Assembly (NCBI RefSeq): GCF_002887735.1
Contig: NZ_PKQP01000002.1
Location: forward strand, 310,001-374,000
Reading direction: 5' to 3'
Length of the DNA stretch: 64,000 bases
Origin: Stenotrophomonas bentonitica
GTDB taxonomy: Bacteria > Pseudomonadota > Gammaproteobacteria > Xanthomonadales > Xanthomonadaceae
The stretch's first letter is position 1. Each line of letters opens with the position of its first letter. This document shows positions 19,016 to 27,888 of the stretch, in pieces. The translations under genes were made by a program, and so were the position numbers. The notes below the pieces were generated by a model. It worked only from the letters and a program-made list of their open reading frames with translations. It made no database searches and was not told where the DNA came from.

Positions 19016-20705
19016 CGTGTTGTTCCTTGGTGCATATGGGGGCTGGAACCGAACTGGTCACGTCCCAGTCCAACTCGGCGGTGCCGCCGGGCTCCAGTGT
19101 GATCAGCCATCCTTGCCGAGCCTGCAAGTAGTGGCTTGCCCAGGAAGACGCGCAGAGATCTGCCACGCGCCCCTTGCGAATCACCATATCCACGATGATT
19201 CCGTCCTGTGCGAACTGCAAATGGTTCCCTTCGCACGAGACCACTTTCCAATCGGCGGAGATGAGCAGGTTGGTGCGCGGTCGGGGAAGATTCCCGTACC
19301 AGCGGTCGCTCACATGCAGGCAACCGTTCCGCAGCGTTAGACTTCGGTCCGCGGTGCCACGTTTGAGATTCAGCGCCCCGGACACGCGATATCCGCCCTC
19401 GACCGGGCCACACTCGGTCAGCTGCGCCTTGCTCATACGGCCTACTTTGAAACAGCCGCTGTACTCGACTGGCTCGACCTCTCGCCAGCCTGGCCCGTTG
19501 TGGCTTGCAGCCGAGCGTTCGAAGCGTCTGCGCTCGCCTGTGGAGTACTGATATGTGCCCGGATCCACGATGAACCTTCTGCCGTGCAGGTCGATCTCCA
19601 CCGCCAGGAAGTCGGCGTGGCCGTGCCCGGGATTCCAGTACGGGCCAATCGCACCGGCATCAAACAAGGCGAAACACGTTTCATCCTGCAGGCGGGCATA
19701 ACCGGCATGCCGCAGCACTTCAAGCGTCTGCATTGAAGCGGGCTCCATGAGTGCACTGACTGGAGGTACCTCTCCGAACCAACTGTCGTTGAACAGTGCA
19801 ATCTCGCCATCCGGATGCGACATCACCGCCCACGCATGCTCGGCTAGGGCGAGGCGCTCGCGGGCCAGTTTGCGAGTGGCGGCGTCCAGGAAAGGGGTGT
19901 CCTGGAACACGCGCAAGGCCATGACGGTCAACCCCTGGTACATGGCGGAGCGCTCGGACAGTAGTCCGTCTTCGAGGACGCAATCCAGAATGATCTGATG
20001 CACGTCGCGGTTCAGGCGCGTCGCGATAGACGTCGGAACCTCTTCTGCGTGGCTGTAGTAAAGACACAGCGCCGCCAGATTGCGTTCGACGTGATTGTTT
20101 TTAAGCTCATGCTCGATGGTGTCCAGCACGAAGGCAATATCTCGTCGGAGAAACGCCTCGATGGCGACGACCAGTGAAGTTCCGAGCGAGCGCTCCTGAC
20201 GCGCGACAAGATAGCCGCTGAGTACGCTGAGTATCCGGTGCGATGCGCTGTATGGGAACCAATAGGAGCTGAAACACCCGTCCACCGCGAAGCTGCTGCT
20301 GGCATTGAATCGAGCCAAGATCTCTTCGACGGCTTGGTGATGCGCGGTCGTGCCGGAAACCAGCATGGGGCAGATGAATCCCAGGTGCGCCAGCTTCATA
20401 CGCCAGAGATGAAGGTCTTTCTCGACGGCAATGGTGTGGTGCCAATCGATCTTTGCGACGCTGCCGAAATCTACGGATTGACCGAAGAAGGTGAAGTGGC
20501 CACGAGCCACATCGTCCATATCGTCTAGGTACTCGTCCCGATAGAATCGGGAGACGAACATCACAGCCGTTCCCGTTGCTCCGGTGCCTCGCGAGGCGAT
20601 GACTGGCACACGCGTACTAAGTCGTTCAAGGCGTCGTGCGTAGGCATTGGGAAACCGCCGGGCAAGGACATTGCGAAGCACCCGCTTGAGATGATACCCA
20701 AGCAT
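18996..20705 (-). CDS. Heparinase II/III family protein
   Basis: About 569 aa from ATG 20705; TTG starts at 20747 or 20768 are possible and would add the LEINLRTLQAASRLDAK stretch that resembles family N-termini. The alpha-helical toroid comes first, then the heparinase II/III beta-sandwich with GHGHADFLAVEIDLHGRRF and DPGTYQYS (about residues 390-420). Such enzymes cleave uronic-acid polysaccharides by beta-elimination. No signal peptide is visible. Embedded in an exopolysaccharide operon, it may edit or trim the polymer, as alginate lyases do in alginate operons; this is inference. Confidence 0.82.
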   Translation of the reverse strand: MLGYHLKRVLRNVLARRFPNAYARRLERLSTRVPVIASRGTGATGTAVMFVSRFYRDEYLDDMDDVARGHFTFFGQSVDFGSVAKIDWHHTIAVEKDLHLWRMKLAHLGFICPMLVSGTTAHHQAVEEILARFNASSSFAVDGCFSSYWFPYSASHRILSVLSGYLVARQERSLGTSLVVAIEAFLRRDIAFVLDTIEHELKNNHVERNLAALCLYYSHAEEVPTSIATRLNRDVHQIILDCVLEDGLLSERSAMYQGLTVMALRVFQDTPFLDAATRKLARERLALAEHAWAVMSHPDGEIALFNDSWFGEVPPVSALMEPASMQTLEVLRHAGYARLQDETCFALFDAGAIGPYWNPGHGHADFLAVEIDLHGRRFIVDPGTYQYSTGERRRFERSAASHNGPGWREVEPVEYSGCFKVGRMSKAQLTECGPVEGGYRVSGALNLKRGTADRSLTLRNGCLHVSDRWYGNLPRPRTNLLISADWKVVSCEGNHLQFAQDGIIVDMVIRKGRVADLCASSWASHYLQARQGWLITLEPGGTAELDWDVTSSVPAPICTKEQHDVVRSP

Positions 20706-20820
20706 CTTCGCATCAAGCCGCGATGCGGCTTGCAAAGTTCGTAGATTGATTTCCAAAGTAGTCGTCCAGTTGCGTCCGTCCTTGGAGCGCGCCGATAGAA
20801 TGTCATCGGCGCCCCGTGTT

Positions 20821-22110
20821 TCATCGGGAGGCAATCCGCTCCAGCAGGGTGGGGTGGAGGCGCTCCAGATACCCGGTTCCGTAGTCCTGCGTGCCTGGCA
20901 GTGGGCCAAGTGGTGCGAACGTTGTGGTGGGGCGCGTCGCCAGGCCTTCAGGACCTGCGCCTTGGATCAGTAGTGTCAGTTCGTTCAGATGGGCGATGAA
21001 GTCGGGTGACAGATACTGCGGCTCGCCGGCCCTTATCTCGCGCGCCATCTCAGCAATGCCGACGAACTTGTCCTGCGCGTAAACCTCCTTGCGACGGACC
21101 CATTCCTTGACGCGGGTTCGCAGAGAAGAACGCACCGATTGGTCCTTTTCCACCGCGTTGGACTTCCAGTTCCGTACCAGGCGCATGCGGCGCCCGCCGA
21201 TACCGAACAGCCTGCCCAACGAGCGGCTGTTGCGCAGCACCTGGAGCTTGCGCGCACTCAGGCTGCCTTTGGAATAGCGCTCAAGGTGGACCGGGGAACG
21301 GTACTGGCGGTAGCTGTCCGTAGATACCTCTCCATCGGTGCCGATCACGCGCATGCGATGATCGCGGGGCGCCACCACGCTGCAGGTAATTCGGGCCGAT
21401 GTGCCATTGGCAAACGTCAGGCAGGCGACCGAATAGTCCGGCGTCCCCGAGCGGCCGGGCACCCCTGCTGCCTTGGTCTCGATCAGCTCGTTGGAGTAGG
21501 CGGTAACCGCGATTGCCGGTCCCAGCAGCCCACAGATCCAGACAAGATGGTAGCCCACGTGCTCAAAGGTGCACCCTTCAAGGATCTCCTCCTCAAGTGG
21601 CCACGGGGCACCCGTCGGGCTCCGAACCTTCTCGAACTCCATCAGATGAATGGGGTTGTCATCCAGCTCGGCGTACACCAGAAGCGGTTTTCCGATAGCC
21701 CCGTCGCCGACTGCTTTGAATAGCGTTCTCACCGAGTCACTGTAGATGTTGCAGGGCGCACCGTACATGCGCACTCCGTTGATCGTGGCGATGGCGAACA
21801 GTTCCTGGGTTTCCTGCAGATTTCGGGTTACAGGCTTCTCGCTGTAGACGTGCTTTCCAGCCATCAATGCCTTGCGGCTCACGTCGAAATGCGCGCCGAT
21901 ATTCGTCAGGTTCACTACGATATCCACCCGGCCGTCGTTCAACAGGGCGTCCAGCGAGGCATAGCGTTCAAGGCCATAGTACGCACAAACGCGATCCATC
22001 CGATCGGACTTGAGATCGAAGACGCCTACGATGGCCAGCTCTGGATGAGCCTTGAAGGTCCGCATGTAGATGTCGAAGACAAATCCGCAGCCCACGATTG
22101 CAATGTTCAC
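20821..22110 (-). CDS. Gfo/Idh/MocA-family oxidoreductase
   Basis: 429 aa beginning at GTG 22110. N-terminal Rossmann motif IAIVGCGFV, then the family's EKPVT signature (AGKHVYSEKPVT, about residue 90), the step that positions the catalytic lysine. The C-terminal alpha/beta domain contains GCTFEHVGYHLVWICGLLG. These enzymes oxidise or reduce sugar hydroxyls, often on NDP-sugars. Only 3 bp separate it from the aldo/keto reductase upstream, so the two are one translational unit, probably for making or modifying a precursor sugar. Confidence 0.88.
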   Translation of the reverse strand: MNIAIVGCGFVFDIYMRTFKAHPELAIVGVFDLKSDRMDRVCAYYGLERYASLDALLNDGRVDIVVNLTNIGAHFDVSRKALMAGKHVYSEKPVTRNLQETQELFAIATINGVRMYGAPCNIYSDSVRTLFKAVGDGAIGKPLLVYAELDDNPIHLMEFEKVRSPTGAPWPLEEEILEGCTFEHVGYHLVWICGLLGPAIAVTAYSNELIETKAAGVPGRSGTPDYSVACLTFANGTSARITCSVVAPRDHRMRVIGTDGEVSTDSYRQYRSPVHLERYSKGSLSARKLQVLRNSRSLGRLFGIGGRRMRLVRNWKSNAVEKDQSVRSSLRTRVKEWVRRKEVYAQDKFVGIAEMAREIRAGEPQYLSPDFIAHLNELTLLIQGAGPEGLATRPTTTFAPLGPLPGTQDYGTGYLERLHPTLLERIASR

Positions 22111-22113
22111 AAT

Positions 22114-22989
22114 TCAGCTTCCACGTTGCGGTCGGGCAGGAGTGCTGGCAATCAGTCCAGCGGCCCGCGCAGCGACCTTCATATTGGAGATCTTGGTGGT
22201 TCCTACCAAGACAGTGGCGATACGGGGATCATGATGCAGCTCCTGGATGCGTGTGGTGGCGTACGCCGAGGGATCCTGCGCGGCGGCTATCGCGCTCTGG
22301 CCACCCAGAACTTCACGTGCAATGACCTTCACGCCCTGCTGGAAGGCCTGCGCCAGTACCTGGTCGTAATCATTGGCACCAGGATGGAGCGGTAGCTGCA
22401 AGGCGCCTACCCTCGGATCCGCCAGCGCCGCCATGGCCGTGCCGACGTCATCGACCGATACGCCAACAACACGAATCTTGCCGGCCTGCTGGGCGTTGTG
22501 CAGCGCCTGAATGGCTTCACCATCGCGCAGCGCGCTTTCCTGCGGGCTGTGCAACAGGTAGACGTCGATCGCGTCACGCTGCAGTCGACGCAGACTGCCG
22601 TCGATTGCCGCAGAAATGAAAGCGGTGTCCCAGCGCGTGGGCAGCGGCTGACTACGCAGACTGCTTACCCCGTTTCGTGCCGTGTGGGATCCGCGCGCGA
22701 CAAGCCGGATCAGGCCTTTTACCGGCACCAGAATGCGCTTGGAGAAGGGCAGGTACTTGCCTCCCTTCGTGCAGACCAGGCAGTCACTGCGGTTACCGAT
22801 AGCGTTGCCTATCAGCCGCTCGCTATCGCCTTGGCCATACACGTTAGACGTATCGAAGAACCGATAGCCCTCGTCCAACGCGGCCGCAAGCAGACGGGTG
22901 GCTTCTGGACCGGCTACCCCATTGACCGATCCGAGTCGGCTGCATCCCAGGCCTAAGTGGGCGTGCGGCGTGAGGGAATCACCGCGCAT
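22114..22989 (-). CDS. Aldo/keto reductase
   Basis: 291 aa from ATG 22989. The (beta/alpha)8 AKR fold shows LGLGCSRLGSV at the start, the catalytic Asp/Tyr in FFDTSNVYGQGDSE, the lysine in LVCTKGGKY, and DAIDVYLLHSP. It overlaps the upstream Wzy gene by 11 bp. AKRs in exopolysaccharide clusters usually act on keto-sugars, but the substrate cannot be read here. The longer upstream frame lies inside wzy and is rejected. Confidence 0.88.
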   Translation of the reverse strand: MRGDSLTPHAHLGLGCSRLGSVNGVAGPEATRLLAAALDEGYRFFDTSNVYGQGDSERLIGNAIGNRSDCLVCTKGGKYLPFSKRILVPVKGLIRLVARGSHTARNGVSSLRSQPLPTRWDTAFISAAIDGSLRRLQRDAIDVYLLHSPQESALRDGEAIQALHNAQQAGKIRVVGVSVDDVGTAMAALADPRVGALQLPLHPGANDYDQVLAQAFQQGVKVIAREVLGGQSAIAAAQDPSAYATTRIQELHHDPRIATVLVGTTKISNMKVAARAAGLIASTPARPQRGS

Positions 22990-24343
22990 GCATCGCTCCA
23001 GGCGCCACCGCAGCGCCATCGACGCGCGGGACGGGGGGCTCAGGTTCGGCATCCGCGCGAGGCGGAATACAGAAAATGGCCAGTGCGAACCAGGAGATCG
23101 GATCGACGAAAGCCGCACCGGCGTACCAGACAATCCACGCACACACGATCGCCCGGAACGGGAGGGCCACACCCATCGTGCGCAGCAATGCCTTGGTCAG
23201 GGCCACGAACAGGAGACCACCGACGGCACCCATGTAAATCCACTGCCACCAGAAACCGTTCGACATCAGATCATTCGCCCGCAAAGCCGGGTCTGCGAAC
23301 CAAGGAAACAAAGCGAAAGCACCCTTGTTGAGCCAGTTGCTGTCGATGATCGGGCGCGCGGCCTCTGCGTTACCCACACCTACCCCCAGCAACGGATATC
23401 GCTCCAGGACGTCGATGCCGACGCTTGGTCCCACGGCGATGCGTCCAAAGAAGCTGCCGGTGGCGCCATGGTCACCAAGCACCAGCTTGCTGAGGGCGGC
23501 GAGCTGGGTCATGTACGTCTGTGCGATCAGCGTCGAAACCAAAGCGCCGCCCAGAAGGAACAGAACCAATGCACGCCCCTTCTTTGTCTGCGGCCAGTAC
23601 ATCCACGTGGCGATGGCGGCCATGTAGAACACGATGATCATGCTTGGACAGACCAGGTAGGTAACTGCCAGCATGATCAGGCCATTCCTCACCGCGTGCG
23701 GCTTGCCCGCCGAGCGCATGCTAAGGATCGCCACGGTGCACAGGCAGAGTAGGGTCGTGGCCAGGAATGAGGGTTCGGTGGCCATGACCTTGGGCCGGAT
23801 CTGGCCATACAGAAGCTGATCGCGCTCAAAGCCGGTGTACATGCCACGGCCAGATGCGGAGTAGATTGCCTGACTCATGGCCTCGAAGACTTCGCGCAAG
23901 GCGACGAATTCCAGAAGTGCAAGCAGCACAAAGAACAGCCACAGGCGTGTAGAAAGTCTGACGAGTCGTGCTGGATCAATGGTGGTTACCAGTGCGGCAA
24001 CAGCGAGCATGAGCGTCATCGATACCAGCAACTGGATGCTGCCCTTGTATGTCTCAAACACCGCGGAGGTGGACAGGAAAGGGAAATTCAGAATGGGAGC
24101 AAGCACCAGAGCCGCAGCAAGCAGAAGCATCAGCGGAAGCGTCTTTAGAAGCGCCCTATGATAGAGCGCTGCAAGCGCAGCGCCGGCTGCCAGGCAGATG
24201 AACTGGGGAACCAGTACGCTGCCTCCGCTGTAGATGGACAGTCTGAGATGTGCGCCGACGAAGAACGCGATCAGCAGAGCCAGACCTACTGTCGAGCGGC
24301 TGAAGCTTCCATGCGCGTTGGGCTGTGCGTAGACGTGGTTCAT
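22979..24343 (-). CDS. wzy: O-antigen/exopolysaccharide polymerase, Wzy-like
   Basis: 454 aa, strongly hydrophobic, with about ten to twelve predicted membrane helices and a larger polar loop around residues 280-345 (GSFFGRIAVGPSVGIDVLERYPLLGVGVGN is the conserved Wzy_C-type segment, split here in two pieces: IDVLERYPLLGVGVGN preceded by a glycine-rich part). Wzy joins lipid-linked repeat units in the periplasm. Assignment rests on topology, the YPLLGVGVGN motif and its position beside the flippase, which it overlaps by ATGA. Confidence 0.82.
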   Translation of the reverse strand: MNHVYAQPNAHGSFSRSTVGLALLIAFFVGAHLRLSIYSGGSVLVPQFICLAAGAALAALYHRALLKTLPLMLLLAAALVLAPILNFPFLSTSAVFETYKGSIQLLVSMTLMLAVAALVTTIDPARLVRLSTRLWLFFVLLALLEFVALREVFEAMSQAIYSASGRGMYTGFERDQLLYGQIRPKVMATEPSFLATTLLCLCTVAILSMRSAGKPHAVRNGLIMLAVTYLVCPSMIIVFYMAAIATWMYWPQTKKGRALVLFLLGGALVSTLIAQTYMTQLAALSKLVLGDHGATGSFFGRIAVGPSVGIDVLERYPLLGVGVGNAEAARPIIDSNWLNKGAFALFPWFADPALRANDLMSNGFWWQWIYMGAVGGLLFVALTKALLRTMGVALPFRAIVCAWIVWYAGAAFVDPISWFALAIFCIPPRADAEPEPPVPRVDGAAVAPGAMHAR

Positions 24344-25737
24344 GATGACGTGATCAATTTGAGGGCATTGTGCGATGAGAGGAAATCACCGGCCATTCTC
24401 CCCCATAGGTAATGTGCAAGGGTGGCTGAAAGAAGAGTAGTGACCAAAGCCAGTAAGTTCCACGGCTGTGCAACGCCAGCACTGGACCAGGCTGGGGTAG
24501 GGCGATTGAACACGGCAGGCAGAATGTCGCCGATTGCCTTGCCGGCGAGGATACCAATCACTGCAGCGAATGGGCCGTACTGACTTCCAAGAAGAAAAGC
24601 CAGCGCAGGAGACAGGACGCCTGTGAGAAGCTGGCCGCCGATGTTCGCATTGATGGTGCCGTGCGCTATTCCCCAGAAATAGGAGGGTGCACAGAGGATG
24701 TTGACCAACCAGCAGACCGAAATCATCGCGACCAGCGACATGAACTCGCTTGAGTACGTCTGCAGCCAAAGGACGGACACCAATGGCGCCACGCCAATGG
24801 CTATGATCATGAGCGATCCCCCCGCGAGGGCGGCGACGCGATTGCTCTTGGTGAAAAGCGCGCTACTCGCAGTGGAATCGCGCTGTGAGAGCTCAGCAAA
24901 GGCAGGAACGAGGTTCTGGAGTGCCATGATCGCAACTGTCCGGATCTGATACACCATTCGATATGCCATCTCGAAGATGCCGACAGATGCGGGACCTGCC
25001 ACTGCTCCAAGGACCAGTTTAGAGAGAGGCTCAAACAGGAGGTTCGCGATCGTACCGATCTGAAGCTTTGCGCCAAAGCCGAAAAGCTCCTTCAAGACCA
25101 GTCTTGAGAAGCGGGGAGGGCCCAGAATGGCGCCGGAGATGTGCGCAAAAATCGCTGACGCCGCAATGGTGAAAAGGTACTGCGCGGACTGTGCCCAGGC
25201 AAGTCCGAGCAATCCGTGTGACTTCACTAGAAGATAGGATGCGACTACCTGGATGATCATGCCTCCAATGGAGGAAAGGGCGCGCAGATCCGACCGTTGA
25301 ATGCCGAGCAGCGTCGCTGCCAGTCCCGCATTGATGTTGAGTAGCCAGAAAGTGAACAGCGCCCAAGGCAACAGTTGCCGGGCTGCGGTCAACTCCACGC
25401 CGCTCAGGGCAAAGCCCAGCGCGGCATTCAATGGAAGCCACCCGAGAAGCGCGATTACCGCCATGAGAATGGCAATGGTGGAAAGCGCTGTCCAGAAGTA
25501 GAGCGATACCTGGACATGTTCTTGTCGCCCACGCGCAGCAGCAATGAACCTGGATAGGCCAGCAGCGATGCCGACATCGGCTACGCGTCCGAATGCGGTA
25601 GTGGCAAGCACTATCGACCAGACGCCAAGCATGGCGACGCCAAGCTCAGCGACGACGCTTCGGTAGATCAGGAATAACCCAATGCCCCCGATCACGACCT
25701 CTGCGGCTGAGAAGAGGGAGTTTCTTCTGAGATTCAA
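24340..25737 (-). CDS. wzx: Wzx-like polysaccharide repeat-unit flippase
   Basis: 465 aa with about twelve to fourteen hydrophobic helices and the MATE/PST-type pattern of RfbX/Wzx proteins (VADVGIAAGLSRFIA, LFEPLSKLVLG). It would flip undecaprenyl-linked repeat units across the inner membrane. The only fitting start is TTG 25737; no strong ribosome binding site is visible, so the N-terminus is uncertain. The stop overlaps the wzy start. This gene and the acyltransferase upstream are visibly poorer in G+C than the flanking housekeeping genes. Confidence 0.8.
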   Translation of the reverse strand: MNLRRNSLFSAAEVVIGGIGLFLIYRSVVAELGVAMLGVWSIVLATTAFGRVADVGIAAGLSRFIAAARGRQEHVQVSLYFWTALSTIAILMAVIALLGWLPLNAALGFALSGVELTAARQLLPWALFTFWLLNINAGLAATLLGIQRSDLRALSSIGGMIIQVVASYLLVKSHGLLGLAWAQSAQYLFTIAASAIFAHISGAILGPPRFSRLVLKELFGFGAKLQIGTIANLLFEPLSKLVLGAVAGPASVGIFEMAYRMVYQIRTVAIMALQNLVPAFAELSQRDSTASSALFTKSNRVAALAGGSLMIIAIGVAPLVSVLWLQTYSSEFMSLVAMISVCWLVNILCAPSYFWGIAHGTINANIGGQLLTGVLSPALAFLLGSQYGPFAAVIGILAGKAIGDILPAVFNRPTPAWSSAGVAQPWNLLALVTTLLSATLAHYLWGRMAGDFLSSHNALKLITSS

Positions 25738-25804
25738 TTGAAAGTGCTCGCTTGACTACTTAGGTTGCTGTTGATGCAGGAGCCATGAGGTGCACTCGCA
25801 CTGT

Positions 25805-26992
25805 CTACTGCTGGCCTGCAGTGCTTGCCGCCCCTTTCGCTGCCTTTCTGCTTCTCAGGTAATTGGATGCAACCCTTCGGCAGGGATCTTCAATCGCGGA
25901 ATAGGTCATTGACGAAAGTGACAGCAGAATCACGAGGTAGATTACAAGGGCAGTGAGAAAGGCTGTGGGGGAAGACAGGTCCCATTTCCAATAGACGCCA
26001 CCCCAGAGTTCGACCTGTCTATACGCTGGATAAAAGGCATTGGACGCAGCGGCCATGCTGATTAATACGAGCCAGTGGGTGATGTAGATGGAATAGGACC
26101 ACTGCCCGATCTTGAGGAATGGCTTCATTCTTAGGAAGCGGCCAATTGCTCCACGCTGTGCAGTGTATGCGACGATGATGGCGGAAAATAGCAGTGGCGC
26201 AAATGCTGAGGCGGCCTTGGCCTCTCCTGAGGAAGTAACGGATGTATGAAGAAATCCGATGAGTGCAACTAGTGCAATCACTTCAGTGGTCGTATTTGAG
26301 ACAGCGTTGAGCGATCCTCTTCGCAGAATATGCGCATAGAGATGGTGCGCGCCAACGCCAACTCCAAATCCATAGAGGCATCTGAATACGCCAAAGTTTG
26401 CGGTCAAGTTGATATGCGTTTCGCTTACTGCGAATACGTAATAGGCGCCTAATAGGGTGAAGGCGCAGATCAAAGCGTACCGATATCTGGAAAGCATGCA
26501 GCTAGCAAATACAAGGTATGCAAAAAATTCTGCACTGATACTCCAGCTGGGAAGGTTCCATCCTCCAGAAAAAACGCCAAAAGAGTTGAGAAGTGCCAGC
26601 ACGAGAGGAAACTTTAGCGGCATATAAGTCGTGCCGCTCGCACCGATGGTGTATGGCGCCTCTGTGCCCGTCACGCGAATCGTCAGATACACGCAGACGA
26701 AGCCGGCCATCACAAGTGCATGCAGAGGCCATACCCGAGCAAAGCGGCGGACGATGAAGTCTGCGACGTCCGCAGTCGTTGCGATTCTCGTCGAATAATT
26801 TAGTGAGATTACGAATCCGCTTAATACGAAGAAAAAATCAACAAAAAGGAAGAACGATTCGATCGTGTGGTAGTTGAATTCATTAATCGAAAACAACACG
26901 AAATGATGCACTGCGACCAGTAGGGCGCATATTCCGCGCCAAGAGTCCAATGAGGCAAGGTGCGCGATTGGCGGACGCTCAAAGCTAGACAT
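25805..26992 (-). CDS. Acyltransferase 3 family (OafA/YrhL-type) membrane acyltransferase
   Basis: 395 aa from ATG 26992, which shares a base with the preceding stop (TGATG). About ten membrane helices with the family signature LDSWRGICALLVAVHHF near the N-terminus (the catalytic-type histidine is in AVHHF) and FFVLSGFVISL. Such proteins O-acetylate or otherwise acylate surface polysaccharide sugars. In this locus it most likely decorates the repeat unit. Confidence 0.9.
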   Translation of the reverse strand: MSSFERPPIAHLASLDSWRGICALLVAVHHFVLFSINEFNYHTIESFFLFVDFFFVLSGFVISLNYSTRIATTADVADFIVRRFARVWPLHALVMAGFVCVYLTIRVTGTEAPYTIGASGTTYMPLKFPLVLALLNSFGVFSGGWNLPSWSISAEFFAYLVFASCMLSRYRYALICAFTLLGAYYVFAVSETHINLTANFGVFRCLYGFGVGVGAHHLYAHILRRGSLNAVSNTTTEVIALVALIGFLHTSVTSSGEAKAASAFAPLLFSAIIVAYTAQRGAIGRFLRMKPFLKIGQWSYSIYITHWLVLISMAAASNAFYPAYRQVELWGGVYWKWDLSSPTAFLTALVIYLVILLSLSSMTYSAIEDPCRRVASNYLRSRKAAKGAASTAGQQ

Positions 26993-27888
26993 CAACGCCC
27001 CCCCTGGATCGCCTTGTCGACCACCTTGGCAAGTGCAAAAAGGCTGCTAGCTCCCTTCCATTTCCATTTCAGCAACAATAAAAATTGGATAATGTTAAGC
27101 CGCGCAACACGAAGCCGTGAAGCCCTCCATGCGCTGCGTGGAAGGTGAGCCTTCAGGGCCTGCGACAGAGGCAATAGCGGCAGGAACCAGGATAGACGTC
27201 CGACTAGGCCCGTATCGCGTACGAAATGACGGTCATAGCGCTCGAAGTACTTTCCTGGCGCATGCCCACTGCGCAGAAGCTGCACGCCGTCAACCTGTAG
27301 GTGGTGGCCGTGCAGCATGCTCAGGCAGACCACCAGCCAATCGTAGCCAAACATGTTCAGTCCGGCCGGATAGCTGGCCTGGAGTGCCTTGGTGCGGTAC
27401 ACGCCGTAAAGCCGGGCGCTGTCGCGCGGATTGTGCAGGTAGGTGCGGACCCGCTCGTCGGGCGTGCCGACGATGGGAAACGTACCGCGTGCACGGCGAA
27501 CATCGCCATCGGGGTAACGGAAGTTCACCTCTGTGCAGCACGCCACCGCATCGGGGTTGACGTCGAGCTGGGCGATGCACAGCTCGGCAAACTGCGGCGA
27601 CCAGATATCGTCGTCCGCTGCCCACATGTAGTACTCGCTGTCCGCAGACATCAGTACGCCGCGGAAGTTATCGCTTTGCGGAATGGTCTGCGGGTGTCGC
27701 ACGTGTCGGACGCGAGGGTCACGGGCCGCATACTCGGCGCAGATCTCGCTGGTGCCGTCGGTCGACCCATTGTCGTGGATCAACAGAACGAAGTCCGTGT
27801 AGGTCTGCCCGATAAGGCTGTCGATACAGCGGCGTGCAATGTCCACCCCGTTGTAGATGATAAGGCCGATGGTCAAGCGCGGCGTCAT
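26992..27888 (-). CDS. Family 2 glycosyltransferase
   Basis: 298 aa. GT-A fold with LTIGLIIYNGVDIARRCIDS at the start, the nucleotide-binding DNGSTDGT (about residue 39) and the metal-binding acidic triplet WAADDDIW (about 90). No membrane segment, so it acts on lipid-linked intermediates at the cytoplasmic face. Its ATG overlaps the stop of the reductase gene upstream. Donor and acceptor unknown, though the preceding CDP-sugar genes hint at a deoxyhexose donor. Confidence 0.88.
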   Translation of the reverse strand: MTPRLTIGLIIYNGVDIARRCIDSLIGQTYTDFVLLIHDNGSTDGTSEICAEYAARDPRVRHVRHPQTIPQSDNFRGVLMSADSEYYMWAADDDIWSPQFAELCIAQLDVNPDAVACCTEVNFRYPDGDVRRARGTFPIVGTPDERVRTYLHNPRDSARLYGVYRTKALQASYPAGLNMFGYDWLVVCLSMLHGHHLQVDGVQLLRSGHAPGKYFERYDRHFVRDTGLVGRLSWFLPLLPLSQALKAHLPRSAWRASRLRVARLNIIQFLLLLKWKWKGASSLFALAKVVDKAIQGGR

